NCBI GenBank assembly: GCA_905479615.1
Contig: CAJQNH010000244.1
Span: forward strand, 1-7,569
Length of the DNA: 7,569 bases
Source: an uncultured Eudoraea sp.
GTDB lineage: Bacteria > Bacteroidota > Bacteroidia > Flavobacteriales > Flavobacteriaceae
Reading direction: 5' to 3'
Position 1 is the first letter of the stretch. The number at the start of each line of letters is the position of its first letter. A program made the translations under genes and the position numbers. Positions 1 to 7,360 of the stretch are shown piece after piece. Below the pieces are notes generated by a model. That model was not told the DNA's origin and made no database searches. It worked only from the letters and a program-made list of their open reading frames with translations.

Positions 1-270
1 CAATTTATTTGAGGTCACAATTCGTCTATAGTATTCTAAAGCTTCATCTCGTTTAGGTTTAGCTTCATTACTAATAAAAGGAATTTCGTCTATTTCTAGT
101 TTTTCAGATGAAGAGAAAAACTGCATGTTACTAGGATAATGAAAAAGCGAATTCACAATAGGTCCCTTTTCTAAAATTAGGTAGTTGAGTCCGTTTTTCT
201 TTGCTTCTAAACCGCATGCAATTCCTATTGGTCCACCACCAACGATGACCATATCAAATTCAGTTTTCAT
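1..270 (-). CDS. ypdA: YpdA-family FAD/NAD(P)-dependent oxidoreductase, N-terminal part (3' end beyond window)
   Basis: Translating the minus strand from the ATG at 270 gives 90 open codons that reach the window edge, so the C-terminal part is missing. The N-terminus carries a Rossmann FAD-binding motif, VIVGGGPIGIACG (about residues 8-20), followed by an acidic-ended strand (LILEKG). The segment YPSNMQFFSSSEKLEID (about 45-61) is the signature I associate with the YpdA/Bdr group. Members of that family are flavoproteins related to thioredoxin reductase and are implicated in NADPH-dependent reduction of bacillithiol disulfide in Firmicutes; that role is carried over by inference here. The start codon overlaps the rpe stop as ATGA (267-270), which implies one transcript and translational coupling. 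Any redox residues further downstream cannot be seen. A generic NAD(P)-binding monooxygenase-like protein is the main alternative. Confidence 0.85.
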   Translation of the reverse strand, partial: MKTEFDMVIVGGGPIGIACGLEAKKNGLNYLILEKGPIVNSLFHYPSNMQFFSSSEKLEIDEIPFISNEAKPKRDEALEYYRRIVTSNKL

Positions 271-917
271 CCTTTTAGTTCTTTTATAGTTTTAATTGGA
301 TTGGCGCTTTTAAATACAAAACTACCGGCAACTAAAATATCTGCACCAGCTTCAACTAATTTCTTTGAATTGGCAGTGGTAACTCCGCCATCAACTTCTA
401 TAAGAGCAGATGATTTCTTACTTGTGATTAAAGCTTTAGTAGCTTTTATTTTATCAAATGTATTTTCTATAAATGATTGTCCACCAAAGCCGGGATTTAC
501 ACTCATAATCAATACAACGTCAATATCTTGAATAATATCTTCTAAAAGCAAAACATTTGTATGCGGATTCAAAGCAACACCAGCTTTCATGCCCAATGCC
601 TTTATAGCTTGTATAGTTCTATGTAGGTGCGTACACGCTTCATAATGTACCGTCAAAATATGAGCTCCAAGTTTTGCGAATTCTTCAAGATATCTATCAG
701 GGTCTACAATCATCAAATGTACATCTAAAGGTTTTGTAGCATGTTTTTGAATGGCTTTTACAACAGGCATACCGTAAGATATGTTTGGGACAAAAACTCC
801 GTCCATAACATCAATATGGTGCCAGTCTGCCTGACTTGAATTGACCATTTCAACGTCTCTTTGTAAGTTCCCAAAATCTGCCGCAAGTAATGAGGGCGCT
901 ATAAGTTTATTGTTCAT
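267..917 (-). CDS. rpe: Ribulose-phosphate 3-epimerase
   Basis: A 216-aa cytosolic TIM-barrel enzyme that interconverts D-ribulose 5-phosphate and D-xylulose 5-phosphate in the non-oxidative pentose phosphate pathway. The family motifs appear in order: APSLLAADFGNL (7-18), HIDVMDGVFVPNISYG (34-49), DVHLMI (65-70), NPGFGGQSFI (141-150) and EVDGGV (174-179). The expected metal ligands His34, Asp36, His67 and Asp176 are all present, with Asp36 and Asp176 as the acid/base pair, and the phosphate-binding loops GGV and AGSF (197-200) are intact. The length is normal for the family. The start is fixed by an in-frame TAA at 921-923, two codons upstream. The stop overlaps the ypdA-like start by four bases. 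The lipoprotein gene ends 82 bases upstream with no clear terminator between, so rpe may receive read-through as well as use a promoter of its own. Confidence 0.97.
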   Translation of the reverse strand: MNNKLIAPSLLAADFGNLQRDVEMVNSSQADWHHIDVMDGVFVPNISYGMPVVKAIQKHATKPLDVHLMIVDPDRYLEEFAKLGAHILTVHYEACTHLHRTIQAIKALGMKAGVALNPHTNVLLLEDIIQDIDVVLIMSVNPGFGGQSFIENTFDKIKATKALITSKKSSALIEVDGGVTTANSKKLVEAGADILVAGSFVFKSANPIKTIKELKG

Positions 918-944
918 TATTTAATGGCTGAAAATATTTTGATA

Positions 945-952
945 CAAAAATA
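945..952 (-). promoter_or_regulatory. Candidate -7 promoter element for rpe
   Basis: On the minus strand this reads TATTTTTG, an exact match to the Bacteroidota sigma-A -7 consensus TAnnTTTG. It lies about 28 bases upstream of the rpe ATG, giving a short predicted 5' UTR. I see no convincing TTG-type -33 element at the usual 19-21 base spacing, and the region is AT-rich, so a chance match is possible. Confidence 0.4.
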
Positions 953-999
953 AGTATTCAAACTGATTTTATACTGAGCCATAACATATAACTGCTAAT

Positions 1000-3657
1000 T
1001 TATTGCAGATTCTTGTTATTATAAAGTTCATGCGATTCATCGGCTCCACTTAGCAGATAGGCAAAAAGATCAGTAATTTCCTTTTCATTTAACCTATTGA
1101 GTAAGCCGGAAGGCATTGGTGAAATTGGAGATAAACCCTGTTTTAGCACAGATGATTTGGCCAATTGAACGGTGTATGATGTATTTAACGGATTAGGCAT
1201 TATTTTAATAGAATCTGTGCTTTCTGAAAGAATTCTGCCAGCTATTTTTTTGTTATTATCCAAATGAAAAAGGGTAAAGGCATATTGATCGGAAATGTCA
1301 TCATTAGGGCTGTATATGGAATATAACAAATCATACCTTCCAAACTTTGACCTTATCTGGGTTAAGTCTGGTCCGGTAGCACCTCCTTCACCTCTCATGC
1401 GGTGACACAAAACGCATAAGGCTGCCTGATATGCCCTCTCGCCATCAGACAAAGTTCCATTATAATTATTCATTTTATCACCCCAAAGAAACTGGTTGAT
1501 GGTACTACCGGAATAATTTGCCCCTGGACCAATTGGTTGCGGGAGGTTTTCCACAACGGTGCTAGGAGAATATACGCCGGAAAGTTCTTCAAAATATGCC
1601 TTGTCTTTATCAGGGACATTTGACATGGCTTGTAGCCTTACATTTTCCATGTATGCTTTAAAGCTCATTCCACCTTTAGCGCTTAAGACATCATAAAACC
1701 ACATGAAGTATTTCTCCCGTAGTGCTTTATTCCATCCTTCGGTGGCATGGCTTAAAAGCATCCCGTAAAAAATGGCTTCACTAGGGGGCATTTTTGCGAT
1801 TACTTCCCTAATTAATGGACCGTATTGTTCACTTCTTAATGTAGTTTCCTCTGAAAGCATCTGACTGGAGATGTTCGTCTTTTCGGTAGTGTGTTTTTCT
1901 AATAAAGCACTAAGATTTTTTACCGTACCATCTACATTTAAATAGAGCATAATCTGTGCAAGCTCCCTGTTTATATCATTGTTTGAATTAGGAAAATAAG
2001 GTTTTAATTTATTAATAACCGCCTGTCGAGACAGACTTTCCGGTTGTCCCATCCGGATAAATAAAAGGGCATAATTTCTCAAAAGGTCTATTTGACGCTG
2101 TTCATCCAGATCTTCCCAATTGATTTGATTTAATTTTTTCAGGATCTTACTCTGATCTTTTTTATCTCCCTGTCTTGCTAAGGCAATCCCGGCTTCGATC
2201 GTTTTTACTGATGATTCTTCAGAATAGAACCTTTCCTGCCATCCCTCCGCCGGAAAGTTTTCCAGGGCAATTCGAGATGCATATCTTATAAATCTGTCTT
2301 CGTGATCAAGGTTTTCCCATGCTTTGGATATGGCTTCCTCAGGGTTAATTGCAGAATAATTTTCTAATTGGTGCCTAAGCTGTCTTAATTCTTTTCCACT
2401 ATCTTCCGGCCTATTTTCTGATTCAATAATATCTCCATCATAACTCAATCTATACAAGTGAGAATCGAGGCCTCTGCCACCAGTTGCGAAGTAAAAGTTG
2501 CCATCAGAACCTGCAATCATATCAGTTAATGGTAAAGGGGTACCTGATAAAAATTCTTCTCTTGTTGCAGAATAACTGCTTCCTTTCGGTATTAGGTTTG
2601 CGTAATAGATAGTTCCAAAACTCCAATCCATAATAAAAAGTCCGTTTTTGTATTTTGACGGGATTTTCAAATTTGAACCGGCTAAAATAGCTGTAGGAGA
2701 ACCTTGTTCGAGATTATGGACTGCCGGCAAATTATCGGGATAGTAATCCGGCCATTTACCAGATCCTGTCCGCCACCCATATTCACTTCCAGGAGTAACA
2801 TGGCATATTCTGGTAGGCCTGTACCATGGCATGCCAATGTCCCATTCCATATCCGCATCATAGGTAAATAATTCACCATCCTGGTTAAAAGCCAAATCGA
2901 ACGGATTTCTATATCCGGCAGAAATAAGTTCCCAGTTTTCTCCATTAGAATCAAATTTCGCAACCCAACCACCCGGTGCCTCTATTTCATTGGCATGCCC
3001 TCTGGCGTCCAGATAGGGTGTAAACAGATTATCTTCGCCCCAGTTTGTAGGTAGGCGACTATTGTTTTTAAGGCTTTCAGGGATAAGTACGTGGTTGCCT
3101 GCTATAAAATAGATAGCTTCTCCATCTGGGCTTAACACAAAACTGTGTGGTCCATGTTCCCCGGCCCCTTCTAATTTCAAGAGCATTCTTACGTCATTAA
3201 GGCGGCCATCTCCGTTTGAATCTGTAATTCTATAAACACCGCTCCCTCTTTGGCTTTCATCTGCAATAGCATCGTCCCAATTTTTATTTACCGCCACATA
3301 GAGACTATTAAATGCCCACAAAAGGCCATGGGCTTCGCCAATATCAAGATTAAGGCTGTCAACATTTGCCGTTTGCACTACATCACCTTTTTCAGGCATT
3401 TTAAAATAATAGATCTTACCGCGCTGATCACATGCATAGATCGTTTTGTCGTCGCCCTCGGCCAGAGCTACCCATGAACCTTGTTTATTAGCACTGATAT
3501 GATATAATTCTTCAAGTATAAAATTTTCCGGTAAATTAAACTGTACTTCAGAAGTATCATTTTTAACTCCCTTTGATTTATTCTGATTACAGGAAATCAG
3601 AAGACAACCAAATACAATACATAAAAATTTAATTGATATGGAAAAAAAGCCTTTCAT
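1000..3657 (-). CDS. Lipoprotein: PVC-type dehydrogenase-like beta-propeller fused to a C-terminal cytochrome c heme domain
   Basis: An 885-aa protein predicted to be exported and lipid-anchored. A signal peptide ends in the lipobox LISC with Cys23 as the lipidated residue. Residues 45-405 resemble the glucose/sorbosone dehydrogenase-like propeller of the PVC-type membrane-bound dehydrogenase family (TIGR02604 style): GEAHGLLWAF (107-116), a DSNGDG calcium-type loop (146-151), GEHGPHS (166-172), GNH (187-189), YRNPFDLAF (249-257) and EWDIGMPWYRPTR (271-283). Residues 420-730 are helix-rich and HEAT-like. The C-terminus (738-872) matches the Pirellula/Verrucomicrobium-type heme domain (TIGR02603 style): CVLCH (748-752) binds heme c, GPDLT (762-766) follows, and Met848 in SPMPSGLL is the likely sixth ligand. 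A roughly 60-residue beta-rich insert lies between the heme motif and that Met, as is usual for this family. The probable role is oxidation of a sugar or alcohol outside the cytoplasm with electrons passed to the heme; substrate and cofactor are unknown. An in-frame TAA at 3661-3663 supports the start. Confidence 0.85.
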   Translation of the reverse strand: MKGFFSISIKFLCIVFGCLLISCNQNKSKGVKNDTSEVQFNLPENFILEELYHISANKQGSWVALAEGDDKTIYACDQRGKIYYFKMPEKGDVVQTANVDSLNLDIGEAHGLLWAFNSLYVAVNKNWDDAIADESQRGSGVYRITDSNGDGRLNDVRMLLKLEGAGEHGPHSFVLSPDGEAIYFIAGNHVLIPESLKNNSRLPTNWGEDNLFTPYLDARGHANEIEAPGGWVAKFDSNGENWELISAGYRNPFDLAFNQDGELFTYDADMEWDIGMPWYRPTRICHVTPGSEYGWRTGSGKWPDYYPDNLPAVHNLEQGSPTAILAGSNLKIPSKYKNGLFIMDWSFGTIYYANLIPKGSSYSATREEFLSGTPLPLTDMIAGSDGNFYFATGGRGLDSHLYRLSYDGDIIESENRPEDSGKELRQLRHQLENYSAINPEEAISKAWENLDHEDRFIRYASRIALENFPAEGWQERFYSEESSVKTIEAGIALARQGDKKDQSKILKKLNQINWEDLDEQRQIDLLRNYALLFIRMGQPESLSRQAVINKLKPYFPNSNNDINRELAQIMLYLNVDGTVKNLSALLEKHTTEKTNISSQMLSEETTLRSEQYGPLIREVIAKMPPSEAIFYGMLLSHATEGWNKALREKYFMWFYDVLSAKGGMSFKAYMENVRLQAMSNVPDKDKAYFEELSGVYSPSTVVENLPQPIGPGANYSGSTINQFLWGDKMNNYNGTLSDGERAYQAALCVLCHRMRGEGGATGPDLTQIRSKFGRYDLLYSIYSPNDDISDQYAFTLFHLDNNKKIAGRILSESTDSIKIMPNPLNTSYTVQLAKSSVLKQGLSPISPMPSGLLNRLNEKEITDLFAYLLSGADESHELYNNKNLQ

Positions 3658-4016
3658 AGATTACAATTTAAATGACTACTTCGCTAAACCCTTTATTTTT
3701 CATAAATATACAGAAATACACGGCATAAATAGTTGAAGTTGAAATCAATATGAAAAAGTAGTCAAAAGAACTTTTAATTGATCAAAAAGCGTGCAAATCG
3801 ACTTAGTTATTGAGGGGTGGAAGAGAAGATTTTTAAAAGATTCAATAATTCTTGATCGAAATAGTGTAAAATGAAAAACTCCGGTAATCAGCCGGAGTTT
3901 ATTCATCAATCAAAAAACGAACAGTCATGATAAACTGTTGTTACTGTCACAAATTACAATTTTTATACCAAAATTCCAATTCAAGGAAAATTTAACATGT
4001 AATTAATGTCTCGTTA
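3658..4016. other. 359-base intergenic region between rpoD and the lipoprotein gene
   Basis: No credible gene is present on either strand. Nearest rpoD (3901-4016) is its AT-rich 3' UTR, which contains a short inverted repeat, AACAGT at 3920-3925 and ACTGTT at 3934-3939. An intrinsic terminator follows at 3874-3900. The part nearest the lipoprotein gene should hold its promoter. On the minus strand I see only 7-of-8 matches to TAnnTTTG (TATATTTA and TATTTCTG, both in about 3700-3716) and no well-spaced -33 element. A 9-base inverted repeat, TGACTACTT at 3673-3681 and AAGTAGTCA at 3756-3764, brackets this stretch. A tandem AGTTGA pair lies at 3731-3742. Confidence 0.7.
3874..3900 (-). terminator. 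Intrinsic terminator downstream of rpoD
   Basis: A perfect 9-bp stem is formed by AAACTCCGG (3876-3884) and CCGGAGTTT (3892-3900), with a 7-base loop. On the minus strand the stem is followed by five T residues (complement of 3874-3878). It lies about 115 bases beyond the rpoD stop codon, with no gene between, so it most likely ends the rpoD transcript and insulates the lipoprotein gene. Confidence 0.85.
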
Positions 4017-4880
4017 TTATCCGAGATAAGTTTTCAATATTTTGCTTCTGGAAGTATGTTTTAATCTTCTTATTGCCTTTTCTTTAATCTGACGTACTCT
4101 TTCCCTGGTAAGGTCAAAAGTTTCACCAATTTCCTCGAGGGTCATGGAATGTTGTCCAGCCAAACCAAAATACAATCTGATAACATCTGCTTCTCTGGGT
4201 GTAAGAGTTTCTAATGCCCTTTCAATTTCCGTACGTAAAGATTCATGCAATAATTCTTTATCCGGGTTAGGAGATTCTCCACTACGAAGAACATCATACA
4301 GATTTGAATCTTCCCCGTCAATTAAAGGTGCATCCATAGATACGTGACGTCCAGAGTTTTTCAAGGACTGTTTTACATCCTCAACGGTCATATCTAATTC
4401 CTTAGCAATTTCTTCTGCTGACGGGATTCGTTCATGAGCCTGCTCAAGAAATGCAAACGTCTTATTTATCTTATTTATTGAACCAATTTTATTTAATGGT
4501 AATCTAACAATACGCGATTGTTCTGCCAAAGCCTGTAAAATAGACTGACGAATCCACCATACGGCATAAGAGATAAATTTAAATCCCCTTGTTTCGTCAA
4601 AACGCTGAGCAGCCTTAATAAGGCCAAGATTTCCTTCATTAATCAAATCCGGAAGTGTAAGACCCTGGTTTTGATACTGCTTGGCAACAGATACCACAAA
4701 ACGAAGATTAGCCTTAGTAAGTTTTTCCAAAGCTAACTGATCACCTGCTTTTATGCGTTGTGCTAATTCTACTTCCTCATCTGCAGTGATTAGATCAACC
4801 TTACCAATTTCCTGTAAGTATTTATCTAAGGACGCAGTTTCCCTATTCGTAACCTGTTTTGTAATCTTTAGCTGTCTCAT
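4017..4880 (-). CDS. rpoD: Primary (housekeeping) RNA polymerase sigma factor, sigma-70 family
   Basis: A 287-aa group 1 sigma factor that directs core RNA polymerase to general promoters. Region 1.2 is at about residues 14-48 (SLDKYLQEIGKVDL). Regions 2.1-2.4 span about 51-121, with LPDLINEGNLGLIKA (76-90) and FKFISYAVWWIRQSI (100-114) giving core binding, -10 melting and recognition. Region 3 covers about 130-205. Region 4 covers about 220-287 and has the -35-binding helix-turn-helix TLEEIGETFDLTRERVRQI (247-265). There is no region 1.1 and no long non-conserved insert, which is normal for Bacteroidota RpoD and explains the short length compared with about 610 aa in E. coli. The codon just before the ATG is an in-frame TAA (4881-4883), so the start is secure. 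An AAAGGA-like ribosome binding site (4889-4894) lies eight bases upstream. The gene stands alone between the pnp terminator and its own terminator. Confidence 0.97.
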   Translation of the reverse strand: MRQLKITKQVTNRETASLDKYLQEIGKVDLITADEEVELAQRIKAGDQLALEKLTKANLRFVVSVAKQYQNQGLTLPDLINEGNLGLIKAAQRFDETRGFKFISYAVWWIRQSILQALAEQSRIVRLPLNKIGSINKINKTFAFLEQAHERIPSAEEIAKELDMTVEDVKQSLKNSGRHVSMDAPLIDGEDSNLYDVLRSGESPNPDKELLHESLRTEIERALETLTPREADVIRLYFGLAGQHSMTLEEIGETFDLTRERVRQIKEKAIRRLKHTSRSKILKTYLG

Positions 4881-4888
4881 TTAGGTTT

Positions 4889-4894
4889 TCCTTT
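4889..4894 (-). promoter_or_regulatory. Shine-Dalgarno-like site of rpoD
   Basis: The minus strand reads AAAGGA with eight bases to the ATG. It is worth noting because many Bacteroidota genes lack a clear Shine-Dalgarno sequence. It supports the chosen start but is short, so it could be coincidental in AT-rich sequence. Confidence 0.5.
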
Positions 4895-4998
4895 ATATGT
4901 TAAGTTCAAAGTGCATGGGCTGCATATACTTATACGTAAAAAAACGGTAAATGTTACAATAAGGTTATATAAATTTAACTTTTTGATAAAATTATATT

Positions 4999-5026
4999 AA
5001 AAAAACCCCTGTTTTAAAGGGGTTTT
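4999..5026 (-). terminator. Intrinsic terminator downstream of pnp
   Basis: A perfect 9-bp stem pairs AAAACCCCT (5002-5010) with AGGGGTTTT (5018-5026) across a 7-base loop. On the minus strand it runs into seven T residues (complement of 4999-5005). It begins 22 bases after the pnp stop codon and separates pnp from rpoD, which must therefore have its own promoter within about 4881-4998; I could not identify that promoter with confidence. Confidence 0.9.
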
Positions 5027-5048
5027 AATATATCTAAGGATTAAAAGA

Positions 5049-7262
5049 TTAGTCTCTTCTGGGTTTGCGATCTCTATTTCTATCATTTCTTCCTCTATCG
5101 CGATCCCTATTTTCCCTTGGTGGTCTTTCCTTGTAACCTTCCGGCTTGGGCAATAAGGCTTTACGAGATACCTTGTCCTTTCGGGTTCTTGGGTCCGTAC
5201 CTAAATATTTAATATCAAAAACATCACCCATGTTTACAACATCCGTAACCTTCTCAGTTCGCTCCCAAGCGAGTTCAGAGACATGAAGTAAAACTTCATT
5301 TCCGGGGGCTTCAACGTATTCTACAACAGCACCAAAATCCAAAATCTTTATCGCTTTAACCTCATAAACGCTGCCTACTTCTGGTTTAAATGTAATAGAG
5401 TCTATTTTAGCCAGTACGGCATCAATACCTGCCTGATTTGTTCCTAGGATCTCCACTAGTCCCTCTTCAGTAACAGGATCTTCATTTATTACAATGGTCG
5501 TGCCAGTTGTTTTCTGAAGCTCCTGGATTACTTTTCCACCTGGTCCAATTAATGCACCAATAAAATCTCCTGGAATCGTTGCTGTAACCATTTTTGGTGC
5601 ATGAGCTTTCACATCTTCATTTGGTTGAGCGATTGTATCGCTCAATTTCTCCAGAATATGGAGTCTTCCTTCTCTTGCCTGCATTAAGGCCTTAACCAGA
5701 ATTTCGTAGGATAAGCCTTTAACTTTAATGTCCATCTGGCAAGCTGTAATCCCATCAGTTGTACCGGTTACCTTAAAGTCCATGTCTCCCAAATGGTCTT
5801 CATCACCCAGAATGTCTGATAATACTGCATATTTGCCGGTTTCGCTATCTGTAATCAATCCCATGGCAATTCCTGACACAGGTTTTTTAAGTTGAATCCC
5901 CGCATCCATTAGTGCCATAGTACCGGAACAAACGGTTGCCATAGAAGAAGAACCATTACTTTCCAAGACTTCAGAAACTACTCTAACTGTATAAGGACAA
6001 TCTTCAGGGATCATACCTTTTAATGCTCTTTGGGCCAGGTTTCCATGTCCAACCTCTCTGCGGGAGGTTCCCCTGATTGGTCTTGCTTCACCAGTGGAAA
6101 AAGGAGGAAAATTGTAATGCAGATAGAAAGTTTCTTCGCCTTCGTATGATGGCATATCTATTTGATTTGCTTCTCTGGAAGTTCCTAAAGTAACTGTTGC
6201 CAATGCCTGTGTTTCCCCTCTTGTAAAAATTGCCGAACCATGAGTTGAGGGCAAATAATCCACCTCACACCAGATAGGCCTTATTTCATCAGTCTTCCTT
6301 CCGTCTAGCCTTAATCCTTCATTTAAGGTAAGGTCTCTTACAGCAGCTTTTTCGGCTTTGTAGTAATATTTGCTGATTAAATCCCCAATTTCTTCTAATT
6401 CTTCTTCAGAATGTGCAGCTTTAATTTCGTCTTTTATTTCTGAAAATGATGCACTTCGTTCATGTTTTGAAGAACCTGCCTTGGCTACTTTGTATACTTT
6501 ATCATATGCAAGGTCATGAACCTTTTTCATTAGCGTTTCGTCCTCATCTTCCGTTTCGTATTCGCGTACTTCTTTTTGCCCAAAGGCCTTGGCCAATTTA
6601 ATCTGGGCGGCGCACTGAACTTTTGCAGCTTCATGAGCAAATTTGATTGCTTCAACCATTTCTTCTTCAGAAATTTCACCCATTTCGCCCTCAACCATCA
6701 TCACAGAATCCTCGGAAGCCCCAATGATCATGTCAATATCAGATTCAAGTAATTGTGCCCTTGTAGGGTTAATGACAAATTCGCCATTCACTCTCCCGAC
6801 ACGAACTTCAGAAATTGCACATTCAAATGGAAAGTCTGAGAGTTGAATTGCGGCAGATGCAGCAAGACCAGCCATTGCATCGGGCATGACGTTATCATCA
6901 TGTGACATTAGCTGTATCATCACCTGAGTCTCAGAATGGTAGTCCTTTGGGAATAATGGTCTCAAAACCCGATCTACCAGTCGCATTGTCAATACTTCTC
7001 CGTCACTTGGTCTGGCTTCCCTTTTAAAAAAGCCCCCTGGATAACGCCCTGACGCTGCAAATTTTTCCCTATAGTCTACTGTTAAGGGAAGAAAATCTAC
7101 ATCACTTTGTCTATAATTGGAAACAACAGTACATAATAACATGCAGTTTCCTGATTGTACAACAACAGAGCCATGGGCCTGCTTTGCAAGTTTTCCGGTT
7201 TCGATAGAAATCTCTCTACCATCACCAAGGTCAATGACCTCTCTAAATGTTTTTGGAATCAT
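5049..7262 (-). CDS. pnp: Polynucleotide phosphorylase (polyribonucleotide nucleotidyltransferase)
   Basis: A 737-aa 3'-to-5' exoribonuclease that uses phosphate to degrade RNA and can also add tails; in the family it acts as a cytosolic homotrimer. The first RNase PH domain covers about residues 10-145 (GRYPGGFFKREARPSDGE, 72-89). An alpha-helical linker follows at about 240-310. The second RNase PH domain covers about 315-545, with FSTGEARPIRGTSRREVGHG (388-407) and GDEDHLGDMDFKV (486-498). Asp487 and Asp493 correspond to the catalytic aspartates known in E. coli. A KH domain (about 557-620) has the loop GPGG at 573-576. An S1 domain (about 630-702) follows, then a strongly charged Arg/Asp/Asn-rich tail (707-737). 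Length and domain order are standard. An in-frame TAA at 7272-7274, four codons upstream, fixes the start. rpsO lies directly upstream, the classical rpsO-pnp order, but a strong terminator separates them and the leader between is highly structured. Confidence 0.98.
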   Translation of the reverse strand: MIPKTFREVIDLGDGREISIETGKLAKQAHGSVVVQSGNCMLLCTVVSNYRQSDVDFLPLTVDYREKFAASGRYPGGFFKREARPSDGEVLTMRLVDRVLRPLFPKDYHSETQVMIQLMSHDDNVMPDAMAGLAASAAIQLSDFPFECAISEVRVGRVNGEFVINPTRAQLLESDIDMIIGASEDSVMMVEGEMGEISEEEMVEAIKFAHEAAKVQCAAQIKLAKAFGQKEVREYETEDEDETLMKKVHDLAYDKVYKVAKAGSSKHERSASFSEIKDEIKAAHSEEELEEIGDLISKYYYKAEKAAVRDLTLNEGLRLDGRKTDEIRPIWCEVDYLPSTHGSAIFTRGETQALATVTLGTSREANQIDMPSYEGEETFYLHYNFPPFSTGEARPIRGTSRREVGHGNLAQRALKGMIPEDCPYTVRVVSEVLESNGSSSMATVCSGTMALMDAGIQLKKPVSGIAMGLITDSETGKYAVLSDILGDEDHLGDMDFKVTGTTDGITACQMDIKVKGLSYEILVKALMQAREGRLHILEKLSDTIAQPNEDVKAHAPKMVTATIPGDFIGALIGPGGKVIQELQKTTGTTIVINEDPVTEEGLVEILGTNQAGIDAVLAKIDSITFKPEVGSVYEVKAIKILDFGAVVEYVEAPGNEVLLHVSELAWERTEKVTDVVNMGDVFDIKYLGTDPRTRKDKVSRKALLPKPEGYKERPPRENRDRDRGRNDRNRDRKPRRD

Positions 7263-7277
7263 AAATTTTAATTAGCA

Positions 7278-7293
7278 CCTGAATTTTATCAGG
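7278..7293 (-). promoter_or_regulatory. Small hairpin just upstream of the pnp start codon
   Basis: CCTGA (7278-7282) and TCAGG (7289-7293) form a 5-bp stem with a 6-base loop. In the minus-strand RNA the 3' arm contains AGG, the only purine-rich Shine-Dalgarno-like motif before pnp, 15 bases from the ATG. Closure could therefore reduce ribosome access. The stem is short and the spacing long, so this is a candidate only. Confidence 0.35.
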
Positions 7294-7304
7294 CTGTTAA
7301 ACAA

Positions 7305-7357
7305 TGGTCAACCGTCTTACATAGACGGTCTGAGTTGTGTTGTTGTGTTGTCGACCA
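7305..7357 (-). promoter_or_regulatory. Two-helix structured element in the pnp leader
   Basis: ACCGTCT (7311-7317) and AGACGGT (7323-7329) form a perfect 7-bp hairpin with a 5-base loop. Outside it, 7305-7310 can pair with 7352-7357; in the minus-strand RNA this is UGGUCG with UGACCA, including one G-U wobble that would be a mismatch in the plus-strand RNA. The outer helix directly abuts the inner hairpin on one side. On the other side it encloses an unpaired 22-base A/C-rich strand (complement of 7330-7351). No gene lies here. Function is inferred only from position: pnp leaders in other bacteria carry structures used for autoregulation. Confidence 0.5.
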
Positions 7358-7360
7358 ATG

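Noticed and set aside
301..531. Plus-strand open frame of 76 codons opposite rpe
   Set aside because: It lies wholly antisense to a well-conserved rpe, its peptide has no recognisable motif, and the opposite strand explains the sequence.
2682..2972. Minus-strand 96-codon open frame in another frame inside the lipoprotein gene
   Set aside because: It overlaps the conserved propeller motifs of the real gene and encodes nothing recognisable.
3250..3477. Plus-strand open frame antisense to the lipoprotein gene
   Set aside because: A shadow of the long conserved coding frame on the other strand; no motif.
3871..3930. Nineteen-codon plus-strand open frame in the intergenic gap
   Set aside because: It runs through the rpoD terminator hairpin, has no ribosome binding site, and is of a length expected by chance.
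4144..4347. Plus-strand open frame antisense to rpoD
   Set aside because: A shadow of sigma factor regions 3 and 4; no motif.
4895..4998. Promoter of rpoD
   Set aside because: A promoter must lie here, but I found only partial matches to TAnnTTTG (such as TAATTTTA) without a spaced -33 element, so no specific site is called.
6643..6846. Plus-strand Ser/Ile-rich open frame antisense to pnp
   Set aside because: Low-complexity peptide caused by the codon pattern of pnp on the other strand.
7334..7350. Perfect 17-base mirror repeat of G and T
   Set aside because: Mirror symmetry arises easily in a simple GTT/GT-rich tract; it is not purine/pyrimidine-pure, so a triplex structure is unlikely. 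It is better seen as the unpaired linker of the leader element.
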